Source: Sulfurimonas sp. (GTDB taxonomy: Bacteria > Campylobacterota > Campylobacteria > Campylobacterales > Sulfurimonadaceae). Taken from it: 42,712 nt of DNA. A program made the translations under genes and the position numbers. The stretch's first letter is position 1; each line of letters opens with the position of its first letter. This document shows, one piece after another, positions 1 to 7,985 of this stretch. The notes under the pieces are model-generated. The model did not search any database, was not told the DNA's origin, and saw only the letters and a program-made list of their open reading frames with translations. The stretch lies in NCBI GenBank assembly GCA_030654155.1, contig JAURYA010000061.1, positions 1 to 42,712 on the forward strand, given 5' to 3'.

Positions 1-33
1 GCAGAAGCGCTCAAGAAAATAGTTTCAAAATAA
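1..33 (+). CDS. C-terminal tail of an unknown gene (partial)
   Basis: The first ten codons of frame 1 read AEALKKIVSK and end in TAA at 31-33. A Shine-Dalgarno for the next gene (AAAGGA, 32-37) begins on the stop codon, so this is most simply the end of an upstream co-transcribed gene cut off by the window edge. Too little remains to name it. Confidence 0.5.
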   Translation, partial: AEALKKIVSK

Positions 34-43
34 AGGAAAAAAT

Positions 44-424
44 TTGTTTGATTTTTTAGATAGTGACTGGTTCAATATAGCTTTAGAAGTGATTTTTATC
101 ATACTAATCTCTTACGATATAAAGAAATATATTGAAACTAAAAAAAGAGAGTATATAGTAAATATAGTTTTGACCATAGGCTTTGCCGTGTGGACTTTGT
201 ACCCGTACTATAACAGTTATTTCGGATGGGATGAGAAGCAAAAAGCAGAGATGATTTCTATCTGTAAAAGCGATAACAATGCCTCGTTGTGCGAATGTGT
301 AGATGAGAAGATTTTTAAAGAGTACACTTATGATGAGTACAAAGTGGCAGATAAAAACGGCTCTGATTTTCAAGAGTTTATAAAAGAGACTAAAGAGGAG
401 TGTGCGGATGATTCATGGTTTTGA
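44..424 (+). CDS. Small membrane protein with Cys-rich C-terminal domain, unknown function
   Basis: A 126-residue protein read from a TTG start, chosen because AAAGGA lies 6 nt upstream and the ORF has no better start. Two hydrophobic segments (about residues 11-27 and 39-58) are followed by a soluble part with four cysteines (74, 83, 85, 120) around a CEC motif. The spacing CxxxxxxxxCxC...C, with a Tyr/Asp-rich stretch between, suggests disulfides or a metal site outside the cytoplasm, but the topology is inferred. The 3' end overlaps the next gene by 17 nt, so the two are probably translationally coupled. I do not recognise a named family. Confidence 0.6.
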   Translation: MFDFLDSDWFNIALEVIFIILISYDIKKYIETKKREYIVNIVLTIGFAVWTLYPYYNSYFGWDEKQKAEMISICKSDNNASLCECVDEKIFKEYTYDEYKVADKNGSDFQEFIKETKEECADDSWF

Positions 425-659
425 TTTGGACAGTCCACTGGTTTGTGAGGGGATAGTCGGTGACGGATGCGGAGGTGGGAGAATATTTTTTATAGAAGAT
501 GAAACCCTCTACGCCCATGACCCACTCTCAAAAGAGAATAGAATGTTGTTTCAAGGTATAAAAAAAGCAAAAAAAATTAACAAAAGCGGGTGTGTTGTGA
601 GTATAGAGTGCGAAGATGAGACGATAGAGTTTGATTTGTCTAAGATTGGAAAAAAGTAG
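408..659 (+). CDS. Small unknown protein (83 aa)
   Basis: The ATG at 408 is preferred over a GTG at 402 because AAAGAGGAG (392-400) is then 7 nt away instead of 1. The product is soluble, with a glycine-rich stretch (GDGCGGG), several hydrophobic-alternating segments that look like beta strands, and a Lys-rich end. It overlaps the preceding membrane protein gene by 17 nt and lies directly upstream of a decayed restriction-modification locus. No family is recognised. The overlap and ribosome site support a real gene, but its function is open. Confidence 0.5.
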   Translation: MIHGFDLDSPLVCEGIVGDGCGGGRIFFIEDETLYAHDPLSKENRMLFQGIKKAKKINKSGCVVSIECEDETIEFDLSKIGKK

Positions 660-681
660 TAATTATATTAATTTTAGTTAA

Positions 682-807
682 TATATATTTGAAAAACAAA
701 TTCCAAATGCCAACACTTCAGAGATGGAGACAAAAATAGATGCGATGGTGTATAAATTGTACAACTTAAGCGATGAAGAGATAAAGATTGTGGAGGGTGA
801 GAAATGA
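682..807 (+). pseudogene. 3' remnant of an Eco57I-like restriction-modification methyltransferase gene
   Basis: The open frame begins after TAA at 679-681 and runs to TGA at 805-807. It encodes about 41 residues ending IDAMVYKLYNLSDEEIKIVEG plus three residues. This matches the typical extreme C-terminus of type IIG/Eco57I-class methyltransferases, in which an (E)IDALVY-LYGL-EEEI-IVEG block is common; that is recalled family knowledge, not a search. There is no start codon with a ribosome site, and the catalytic NPPY part is absent. The stop overlaps the next ATG as ATGA, the coupling expected of an intact MTase-DUF1016 pair. I read this as a deletion remnant. Confidence 0.65.
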
Positions 808-1811
808 ACCTAGAACAGCAGCAAAACTTTAGTGAGATTTTAAATCTTATCAGCACTTCAAAACAAAAAGCGTTTAGTAGTGTAAATACTATTTTGATAG
901 AGCTTTACTGGAGTGTTGGCGAACATATTTCTAGTAAAACCATCAAAGAGAGTTGGGGAAAAAGCGTTGTGCAGGAGTTGGCAAATTTTATAGTGCAAAA
1001 AGAGCCGAATTTGCAGGGTTTTACAGCTAGAAATCTTTGGCGAATGAAGCAGTTTTATGAAACATATCAAGGCAATGAAAAACTGTCGCCACTGGTGACA
1101 CAATTGTCATGGACAAATAATCTTATGATTTTATCAGCATCTAAAAGTGATGAAGAACGCGAATTTTATATCAATTTTTGCTTACATGAAAGGTATTCAA
1201 AAAGAGAGCTAGAGCGACAAATCAAAAGTGGACTTTATGAGAGAACGATGTTAGCAAACAAAAAACTCTCTCCAGTGGTGACTGGGTTGCCTCAAGACAG
1301 CACAAATGTTTTTAGAGATATTTATTCGCTTGAATTTTTGGGACTTGACACACTTCATAGTGAAAAAGATTTGCAAAAATCGCTAGTGAGTTCGCTTAGG
1401 GATTTTATAGTAGAAATCGGAAAAGATTTTTGTTTTATGGGGCAAGAGTATAGACTGCAAGTTGGCAATAAAGATTTTAGTATTGATTTGCTGTTTTATC
1501 ATAGAGAGCTTCGCTGTTTGGTGGCTTTTGAGCTTAAAATCGATGAGTTTACTCCAGCATATCTGGGGCAACTTGAGTTTTATCTTGAAGCACTAGATAG
1601 AGATGTCAAAAAAGAGTATGAAAATCCAAGTATTGGAGTGCTGCTTTGCCGACAAAAAGATGATGAGGTTGTCGAATATGCGATGAGTAGAAGCCTAAGC
1701 CCAACTGTAATATCTCAATATGAAACAAAGCTTATCCCAAAAGAGCTTTTAAGACAAAAGCTAAATCAATTTTATGAGTATTTGGATGAAAAAACAAATG
1801 CTAAAATATAA
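804..1811 (+). CDS. YhcG/DUF1016 family PDDEXK nuclease
   Basis: A 335-residue protein with the two-part architecture of YhcG (DUF1016): an N-terminal helical domain (about 5-160, with the family block PLVTQLSWTNNLMILS at 95-110) and a C-terminal PD-(D/E)xK nuclease fold (about 170-330). The nuclease residues are visible as D228 in FSIDLLFYHR and E243/K245 in FELK. Length is normal for the family. The ATG overlaps the stop of the methyltransferase remnant (ATGA), and the GGAGGGTGAG ribosome site lies inside that remnant. Family members often occur in restriction-modification loci; here the partner is gone. Its activity without the partner is unknown. Confidence 0.85.
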   Translation: MNLEQQQNFSEILNLISTSKQKAFSSVNTILIELYWSVGEHISSKTIKESWGKSVVQELANFIVQKEPNLQGFTARNLWRMKQFYETYQGNEKLSPLVTQLSWTNNLMILSASKSDEEREFYINFCLHERYSKRELERQIKSGLYERTMLANKKLSPVVTGLPQDSTNVFRDIYSLEFLGLDTLHSEKDLQKSLVSSLRDFIVEIGKDFCFMGQEYRLQVGNKDFSIDLLFYHRELRCLVAFELKIDEFTPAYLGQLEFYLEALDRDVKKEYENPSIGVLLCRQKDDEVVEYAMSRSLSPTVISQYETKLIPKELLRQKLNQFYEYLDEKTNAKI

Positions 1812-1864
1812 AAATAATTCTATCTTCAACCAAAACCTGCTCGTTAAATAAAAAGTTAATTTGA

Positions 1865-1870
1865 TATAAT
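1865..1870 (+). promoter_or_regulatory. Predicted -10 box for greA and the following 11-gene cluster
   Basis: TATAAT, preceded by an AT-rich tract with no clear -35, as is usual for sigma-70 promoters in Campylobacterota. It would give a leader of about 24 nt before the greA ATG. It is the only obvious -10 ahead of the long run of tightly packed genes that follows. Confidence 0.55.
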
Positions 1871-1900
1871 TGTAAAAAAATTGATAAAAGAGAATAATTT

Positions 1901-2398
1901 ATGGAAAAAATAGAACCGATGACACTTTTTGGATACAACAAACTCCAAGCAGAAGTAAAAGATTTAAAAAGCGTAAAAAGACCGGCCGTAGTAAAGGCGA
2001 TAGAAGAGGCGCTTGAGCACGGAGATTTAAAAGAGAATGCTGAGTACCATGCGGCAAAAGAGCAGCAAAAACAGTTGGATCATCGTTTGGCGGAGCTAGC
2101 TGAGATAATTGGGAGTGCAAAGATTGTCGATCCGACTGAGCTTGAGCACTCTAAGGTAAGCTTTGGCTCAACCGTTGTCGTTACCGATATTAAGAGCGAC
2201 GAAGAGTTCACATACACCATAGTCGGCGGGTGTGAGAGCAACCCTGACATGGGGCTAATCTCTTTTAACTCTCCTTTGGCAAAACAGCTTCTTGGAAGAG
2301 AAGAGGGCGATGAGGTAAAAGTTCAGCTTCCAAACGGGACAAAAGAGTTTGAAATAATGGAAGTGAGATATCAGGAGATAGTTTTTGAGTGCCATTAA
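1901..2398 (+). CDS. greA: Transcription elongation factor GreA
   Basis: A 165-residue GreA that rescues backtracked RNA polymerase by stimulating transcript cleavage through the secondary channel. The N-terminal coiled coil carries GDLKENAEYH at 41-50, where D42 and E45 are the acidic tip residues that coordinate the catalytic Mg2+. The C-terminal FKBP-like domain follows (about 85-162, with PLAKQLLGREEGDEV). Length and both domains are standard. A TATAAT at 1865-1870 and AAAAGAGAA ahead of the ATG support the start. It is the first gene of an 11-gene co-directional cluster and overlaps argC by 14 nt. Confidence 0.96.
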   Translation: MEKIEPMTLFGYNKLQAEVKDLKSVKRPAVVKAIEEALEHGDLKENAEYHAAKEQQKQLDHRLAELAEIIGSAKIVDPTELEHSKVSFGSTVVVTDIKSDEEFTYTIVGGCESNPDMGLISFNSPLAKQLLGREEGDEVKVQLPNGTKEFEIMEVRYQEIVFECH

Positions 2399-3389
2399 TG
2401 TAGGTGTTATAGGTGCAAGCGGATACACTGGGCTTGAACTTTTAAAGATTCTAGTTCATCATCCAAAATTCAACCTCTCTTACGTTGCAAATACGGAGGG
2501 CGGAACGACTCTCTCCAAGCTTCATCCCTCTCTAAATAAGGTTTATGAGTGCGATGTTAAAAAGGCAAATATTGACGACTGCTCAGAGAGTTGCGAACTT
2601 GTTTTTTTGGCACTTCCGCATCAAACGGCAATGGCTTATGTAAAGCCTTTAATAGAAAAAGGTTTAAAAGTAGTTGATCTCTCGGCTGACTATAGATTGC
2701 CGCAAGATATTTATGAAGCATTTTACTGCCCTCATACCGATGCCAAAAACTTAGAACATGCAGTTTACGGACTTCCTGAACTGTTCCGCAAAGAGTTAAA
2801 ATTGGCTTCGTTAGTCGCAAATCCTGGATGTTTTCCAACCTCTGCGATTTTGGGACTTTTGCCTTTTATGGACAAAAGAGTAAAAAATACACCGATAATA
2901 GTAGACGCAAAAACAGGTGTTAGCGGAGCGGGTAAAAAACTAAGCGATGTTACTCATTTTGTAAATGTAAACGATAATCTTTTTGCATACAATCCTCTTA
3001 TGCACAGGCATGCGCCTGAGATTGCTCAAAAATTACATGTAGATTTTGATGAGGTACATTTTGTACCCCATTTAGTGCCTGTTACCCGTGGAATGATAAG
3101 CTCTATCTACATTCAGGTAGAGGGCGATTTTGATGCTTATGAAGTTCTTGAGGAATTTTACAGAGATGCAAAACATGTAAGAGTGAGTAAAAATCCAGTT
3201 GATATGAAGAGTGTTGCGGGAACAAACTTTTGCGATATTTATGTAAAAAGAAAAGGCAATCTTCTTTTTATCTCAAGTGCTATTGATAATCTTATGAGAG
3301 GCGCATCATCCGCCGCAGTTGTAAATGCAAATCTGATGATGGGGCTTGATGAAGATTTGGGAATCCCAAACATAGCTTACGTTCCTTAA
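2385..3389 (+). CDS. argC: N-acetyl-gamma-glutamyl-phosphate reductase ArgC
   Basis: A 334-residue NADPH-dependent reductase that converts N-acetylglutamyl phosphate to the semialdehyde in arginine biosynthesis. The Rossmann loop is GASGYTG (10-16), and the catalytic cysteine is C149 in NPGCFPTS. The C-terminal half has the expected HRHAPEI and FVPHLVPVTRGM blocks. The start is TTG at 2385, with AGGAGA (2373-2378) 6 nt upstream inside greA; the reading frame begins immediately with the nucleotide-binding strand, so a later start is unlikely. It overlaps greA by 14 nt, suggesting translational coupling. Confidence 0.96.
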   Translation: MSAINVGVIGASGYTGLELLKILVHHPKFNLSYVANTEGGTTLSKLHPSLNKVYECDVKKANIDDCSESCELVFLALPHQTAMAYVKPLIEKGLKVVDLSADYRLPQDIYEAFYCPHTDAKNLEHAVYGLPELFRKELKLASLVANPGCFPTSAILGLLPFMDKRVKNTPIIVDAKTGVSGAGKKLSDVTHFVNVNDNLFAYNPLMHRHAPEIAQKLHVDFDEVHFVPHLVPVTRGMISSIYIQVEGDFDAYEVLEEFYRDAKHVRVSKNPVDMKSVAGTNFCDIYVKRKGNLLFISSAIDNLMRGASSAAVVNANLMMGLDEDLGIPNIAYVP

Positions 3390-3392
3390 GTT

Positions 3393-4130
3393 ATGCTTCA
3401 AGAGCTGCAGATTTTAGAGGGTGCGTTTGTCGTAGCAGATGCGCACTACTCGCATAAACGACCGGAACTTTTAGAGTTTATAAAAGAGATTCACTCAAAA
3501 AAACTTCATCCAACCCAACTAATCCTTATGGGCGACATATTTGACGCGCTCTTTGGCGAAGTTGCGTACACCAACACCATAAATCAAGAAGCGATTACAC
3601 TTATAAACGAGATAGCGCTTGATATTGAAGTTATATATCTCGAAGGCAATCATGACTTTAATCTTAAAAATATATTTCCGCATGTAAAAATTTTTCCAAT
3701 CTCATTTCAGCCCGTTACATGTAGATTTGAGGGTAAGAAAGTTTTGCTCGCTCACGGCGATATTGAGAGCCCTCTTGGATACAGAGTCTATACATCGTTG
3801 ATTAGAAATTCTACTGTTTTATCTCTTTTAAGAGCTGTTGATTCGCTCACGGGACACTATATTTTAAAACGTTTAGATTTGTATTTGAGCAAAAAAGATG
3901 ACTGCAGAGAGTTTATAGGCTTAGAAAAATTTATGTCAAATAGACTTGGCGAAAAGTACAAATGCGACTACTTTGTTGAGGGACATTTTCATCAAAACAG
4001 AACCATAAAACTTAAAGATTTTACATATATAAACTTAGGTGCTTTTGCTTGCAATCAAAGATACTTTATAGTAAAATCAGCACAAGATATAGAGTTATTA
4101 CAAGAGAATATTTTCTCAAAAGGGATTTAG
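3393..4130 (+). CDS. LpxH-like UDP-2,3-diacylglucosamine diphosphatase / metallophosphoesterase
   Basis: A 245-residue calcineurin-like phosphoesterase. All metal-binding motifs are present: D16-x-H18, GD48, GNHD (85-88), HGD (121-123) and GHFH (197-200). This layout fits the LpxH family, which hydrolyses UDP-2,3-diacylglucosamine to lipid X at the inner face of the membrane in lipid A synthesis. That substrate is inferred, since other small phosphoesterases share the motifs. No signal peptide is visible. It starts 3 nt after argC and is followed 3 nt later by cheV, so it is part of the same transcription unit. Confidence 0.75.
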   Translation: MLQELQILEGAFVVADAHYSHKRPELLEFIKEIHSKKLHPTQLILMGDIFDALFGEVAYTNTINQEAITLINEIALDIEVIYLEGNHDFNLKNIFPHVKIFPISFQPVTCRFEGKKVLLAHGDIESPLGYRVYTSLIRNSTVLSLLRAVDSLTGHYILKRLDLYLSKKDDCREFIGLEKFMSNRLGEKYKCDYFVEGHFHQNRTIKLKDFTYINLGAFACNQRYFIVKSAQDIELLQENIFSKGI

Positions 4131-4133
4131 CGT

Positions 4134-5075
4134 ATGAATATAGAGAGTTCATTAAAAGTTGGCTCGAATGAGATGGAACTTGTAGATTTTCGCATCTTCA
4201 AACAAGAAGAGAATGAAGTCTATGAGGGCATTTATGGGATAAATGTCTCAAAAGTCCGTGAAATTATAAAGCTGCCAAAATTAACAGATCTTCCCGGCAC
4301 TCCTGAGTTTATAGAGGGTATTTTCGATTTAAGAAGTGTTGTTATTCCGGTTGTAAATCTGGCAAAATGGATGAAAATCAAAGAGCCCCAGAGTGCAGAA
4401 AAAAACTCAAGAGTGATAATTACAGAGTTCAATAATGTGCTTATAGGATTTATAGTTCACGAGGCAAAAAGAATAAGAAGAATAAGCTGGGCAGATATAG
4501 AGCCGGCATCTTTTATGAGCAATAGCAGTTCCGTAGAGGGAAGCAAGATAACCGGTGTTACCAAAATAGAGGGAGACAATGTTCTTCTTATTTTGGATTT
4601 GGAGAGTGTTATACAAGACTTAGGTCTTTATGAGCCTGATACTCATTTTACGGCTACGGAAAACGAAAATTTTTCAGGCTTGGCGCTTGTTCTGGATGAT
4701 AGCTCAACCGCTAGAAAAATAGTAAAAGAGGCGCTTGTAAAGATGGGCTTCGATGTGCTTGAGGCGATGGACGGAAAAGAGGGATTACAAAAGCTCGATG
4801 AACTTTATGAACTTTACGGCGAGGATTTGTCGAAAAATCTTAAGATAATCATCTCTGACGTTGAAATGCCTAGAATGGATGGTTTCCATTTTGCGGCAAA
4901 TGTCAAAGAGGATGGAAGATTTAGCAAGATACCGATTGTGTTTAACTCTTCAATCAGTGACCATTTTAGTGAAAATAGAGGTGTTGAGGCTGGCGGTGAA
5001 GCTTATTTGGTTAAATTCAAAGCAAGTTCATTTTATAACGAAGTAGCGCGAATTGTTCGTGCACATATGAAGTAG
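4134..5075 (+). CDS. cheV: Chemotaxis coupling protein CheV (CheW-REC)
   Basis: A 313-residue protein with an N-terminal CheW-like domain (about 14-165, with PGTPEFIEGIFDLRSVVIPV) and a C-terminal receiver domain (about 182-313). Receiver residues are visible: D188/D189 in VLDDSS, phosphoacceptor D242 in ISDVEMPRMDG, and K294 in YLVKF. CheV couples chemoreceptors to CheA and is tuned by phosphorylation. The ATG is preceded by AAAAGGGA. It lies 10 nt before cheA, and cheW follows, giving the cheV-cheA-cheW set typical of Campylobacterota. Confidence 0.95.
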   Translation: MNIESSLKVGSNEMELVDFRIFKQEENEVYEGIYGINVSKVREIIKLPKLTDLPGTPEFIEGIFDLRSVVIPVVNLAKWMKIKEPQSAEKNSRVIITEFNNVLIGFIVHEAKRIRRISWADIEPASFMSNSSSVEGSKITGVTKIEGDNVLLILDLESVIQDLGLYEPDTHFTATENENFSGLALVLDDSSTARKIVKEALVKMGFDVLEAMDGKEGLQKLDELYELYGEDLSKNLKIIISDVEMPRMDGFHFAANVKEDGRFSKIPIVFNSSISDHFSENRGVEAGGEAYLVKFKASSFYNEVARIVRAHMK

Positions 5076-5085
5076 GAGTGGAAAT

Positions 5086-7485
5086 ATGGATGAATTTCAA
5101 GAGATATTACAAGATTTTTTAATTGAATCTTTCGAGCTGATTGAGCAGTTAGATCAGGATTTGGTAGAGTTAGAAACTAGACCGGATGATTTAGAACTTT
5201 TAAATAGAATATTTCGTGTGGCGCACACCGTTAAGGGTGCTTCATCGTTTTTAAATTTTGATGTATTGACACATTTGACCCATCATATGGAAGATGTTTT
5301 AAACAGAGCAAGACATGGGGAGTTGATAATATCTCCAAATATAATGGATGTTATTTTAGAATCAATTGACTTGATGAAGGCTCTTTTAAATACTATCCGT
5401 GATACAAGCGCTGACAGCGGCATCGACGTCTCAGGTTGTGTTGTTAGACTTGACTTGTGTACAAAAGGGTATGGAGATGTAGAGGCTCCTGCCGCTAAAC
5501 CTGCTGCTCCTAAAGTTGCCGAGAAAGTTATAGAAGAAGTTGCAGAGGAAGAGCCTTCTTCAAGCGATGAGCTTGATTATGACAATATGGGCGCTGACGA
5601 GCTTGAAGCAGAGATAGAGAGACTTCTAAATGAGAGAATGGCAGAAGATAAGGCTAGGAGAGTGTCTAAACTCTCAAGCGGTTCATCATCTAAAGAAGAA
5701 GATGATTCTAAAGAAGAGTATGAACCGATTGCAAATATTCCAGTCGTTGTTACTCCTGCGAGAAAACCGGCTTCAATGAGAGATGATTCAGACTCAATGG
5801 ACGATGCTAGAGCGGCGGCTCCTGCGAAAAAGCAGTCTAGTGTTGAGCAGACTATTCGTGTTGACGTTAAAAGACTTGACCACCTTATGAACCTTATCGG
5901 AGAGCTTGTTCTTGCAAAAAACAGACTTATTAAAATCAATGATGATGTTGAAGAGCGTTACGAGGGAGAGAGCTTTTTAGAGGAGTTAAATCAAGTTGTT
6001 TCGATAGTTTCTATTGTTACGACGGACCTTCAGATTGCTGTTATGAAGACGAGAATGCTTCCAATCGGCAAAGTATTTAATAAATTCCCGAGAATGATTC
6101 GTGACTTAAGCCGTGAACTGAACAAAAAAATAGAGCTTGAAATATTTGGTGAAGATACAGAGCTTGACAAATCGATTGTTGAAGAGATTGGCGACCCGCT
6201 TGTTCATATTATCAGAAACTCTTGTGACCATGGAATCGAGATACCTGCAATTCGTCTTGAACAGGGTAAAAGCGAAACAGGAACAATTAAACTAAAAGCA
6301 TACAACGAAGGAAACCAGATTGTCATTCAGATTGATGACGACGGCAAGGGACTTGATGTAGAGATGCTAAAGAGAAAATCTTTAGAAAAAGGTCTGATTA
6401 CCGAAAAAGAAGCCGATAATATGAGTGATAAAGAGGCATTTGCTCTTATCTTTAAGCCAGGTTTCTCGACAGCGGCAGTTGTAACAAACGTATCAGGCCG
6501 TGGTGTGGGTATGGATGTTGTAAAGACAAATATTGAAAAGGTAAACGGAATAATCGATATTGACAGCGAAATCGGTATCGGTACTTCAATGAAGCTCAAG
6601 ATTCCATTGACTTTGGCAATTATTCAAGCGCTTTTAGTCGGAGTTCAAGAGGAGCATTATGCAATCCCTCTTGCTTCGGTTCTAGAGACTGTCAGAATAT
6701 CAAAAGATGAAGTTTACACGGTTGAAGGTCGCTCGGTAATGAGGCTTCGTGAAGATGTTCTCTCTCTTGCGCATATCGGCGATATTTTTGAAGTTGAGCG
6801 CATTTTAGACTCAAGCGAATATGCTTATGTAGTTGTTTTAGGTCTTGGAACCAGCAAGCTCGGGCTTATAGTCGATACGCTTGTAGGACAAGAAGAGATA
6901 GTTATCAAATCTCTTGGAGAGTTTCTAAAGGGTATTGATGGAATTGCCGGAGCTACTATCCGCGGTGATGGCGGAGTTACGCTGATTGTTGATGTTGTGG
7001 CTATTATGGATATGGCAAAGCATGTTAAATCAACTGCTCTTGTAGACACTACCTCTGATGCCGCAATGCTGACACATGAAAAAACAAAGGCAAGTGATTA
7101 CACGGTTATGATAGTCGATGACTCTAAAACAGACAGAACCATTATGAGAAAAGCACTTGAACCGCTTGGAGTGACATTGGTTGAAGCAGGCGACGGACAA
7201 GAGGCGCTTAGTATCTTAAAACAAGGTGATTATAACTTTGATGCTATGCTTGTTGATATAGAGATGCCAAGAATGGACGGATACTCTTTGGCGACAGAGA
7301 TTAAAAAATATAACCGTTACAAAAATCTCCCGCTTATTGCAGTAACGTCACGTACGGGCAAATCTGACCGTATGCGCGGAGTAGAGTCGGGAATGATAGA
7401 GTATATCACTAAGCCTTACTCTGCTGATTACCTCATGAGTGTAGTTCAGAGAAACATTAATTTTAGATCGGAGTTTTTAAAATGA
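5086..7485 (+). CDS. cheA: Hybrid chemotaxis histidine kinase CheA with receiver domain (CheAY)
   Basis: A 799-residue kinase. The HPt domain carries the phosphorylated H47 in RVAHTVKGASSF. Residues about 135-250 form a low-complexity Ala/Pro/Glu/Ser linker with no recognisable P2 (CheY-binding) domain. The P3 dimerisation domain begins near 251, the ATPase domain has its N box around residue 371 (HIIRNSCDHGIE) and G boxes DDDGKGLD and GRGVGMDV, and a CheW-like P5 domain spans about 515-650. A receiver domain fills 671-799, with D678/D679, phosphoacceptor D724 and K776. The fused receiver is the CheAY form known from Helicobacter and Campylobacter, where it probably acts as a phosphate sink. 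It overlaps cheW by 4 nt. Confidence 0.96.
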   Translation: MDEFQEILQDFLIESFELIEQLDQDLVELETRPDDLELLNRIFRVAHTVKGASSFLNFDVLTHLTHHMEDVLNRARHGELIISPNIMDVILESIDLMKALLNTIRDTSADSGIDVSGCVVRLDLCTKGYGDVEAPAAKPAAPKVAEKVIEEVAEEEPSSSDELDYDNMGADELEAEIERLLNERMAEDKARRVSKLSSGSSSKEEDDSKEEYEPIANIPVVVTPARKPASMRDDSDSMDDARAAAPAKKQSSVEQTIRVDVKRLDHLMNLIGELVLAKNRLIKINDDVEERYEGESFLEELNQVVSIVSIVTTDLQIAVMKTRMLPIGKVFNKFPRMIRDLSRELNKKIELEIFGEDTELDKSIVEEIGDPLVHIIRNSCDHGIEIPAIRLEQGKSETGTIKLKAYNEGNQIVIQIDDDGKGLDVEMLKRKSLEKGLITEKEADNMSDKEAFALIFKPGFSTAAVVTNVSGRGVGMDVVKTNIEKVNGIIDIDSEIGIGTSMKLKIPLTLAIIQALLVGVQEEHYAIPLASVLETVRISKDEVYTVEGRSVMRLREDVLSLAHIGDIFEVERILDSSEYAYVVVLGLGTSKLGLIVDTLVGQEEIVIKSLGEFLKGIDGIAGATIRGDGGVTLIVDVVAIMDMAKHVKSTALVDTTSDAAMLTHEKTKASDYTVMIVDDSKTDRTIMRKALEPLGVTLVEAGDGQEALSILKQGDYNFDAMLVDIEMPRMDGYSLATEIKKYNRYKNLPLIAVTSRTGKSDRMRGVESGMIEYITKPYSADYLMSVVQRNINFRSEFLK

Positions 7486-7976
7486 GCGATAAATTAAAAC
7501 AGATTATTAAGAAACAGACTCAAAAAGAGAATGAAAACTTAGATCATGGGGAAGATGTAGTTCAGCTTGTCGGATTTATAATCGGGGATGAAGAGTATGC
7601 GGTGCCGATTCTTTCTATTCAAGAGATTATCAAACCGTTTCCTTGGACTAGAGTGCCTCAGGTTCCGAAGTACATAGTTGGTGTTTTTAATATGCGCGGG
7701 GCGGTTATTCCTTTGATAGATTTGCGTTTAAAGTTTGGATTAAGCCCTAAAAAACATAACGAAGATACAAGATTTATAGTAATGAGAGAGGGAGACGATA
7801 TCGCCGGGTTTGTTATAGACAGACTTACTATGGCAATCAGAATCAAAAAATCAGATATCGGACCTGCTCCCGATACAGCTAGCGGCGATGAGACGGCAAT
7901 TGACGGTGTCGGAAAACAAGCGGACAAGATTATAACTATTTTAAAGGTTAAAAAGCTTTTAAAGAGAGATTTTTAA
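7482..7976 (+). CDS. cheW: Chemotaxis scaffold protein CheW
   Basis: A 164-residue single CheW domain (about 25-160) with the block VPQVPKYIVGVFNMRGAVIP. It links chemoreceptors to CheA in the cytoplasmic array. The N-terminal 25 residues are charged and probably disordered. ATGA overlap with the end of cheA (7482-7485) indicates coupled translation. The next gene, a lipid-transport permease, begins only 9 nt after the stop, so transcription probably continues from the chemotaxis genes into the mla-like genes. Confidence 0.95.
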   Translation: MSDKLKQIIKKQTQKENENLDHGEDVVQLVGFIIGDEEYAVPILSIQEIIKPFPWTRVPQVPKYIVGVFNMRGAVIPLIDLRLKFGLSPKKHNEDTRFIVMREGDDIAGFVIDRLTMAIRIKKSDIGPAPDTASGDETAIDGVGKQADKIITILKVKKLLKRDF

Positions 7977-7985
7977 CCTTTTCAC

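Noticed and set aside
674-856. Minus-strand 60-codon frame opposite the methyltransferase remnant
   Set aside because: It straddles the remnant and the start of the YhcG gene, is Ser/Cys/Leu-rich without any family pattern, and lacks a ribosome site.
5577-5939. 120-codon open frame on the minus strand inside cheA
   Set aside because: It lies opposite the low-complexity Ser/Glu linker of CheA, is itself Ser/Leu repetitive, and has no ribosome site. The cheA frame is clearly real.
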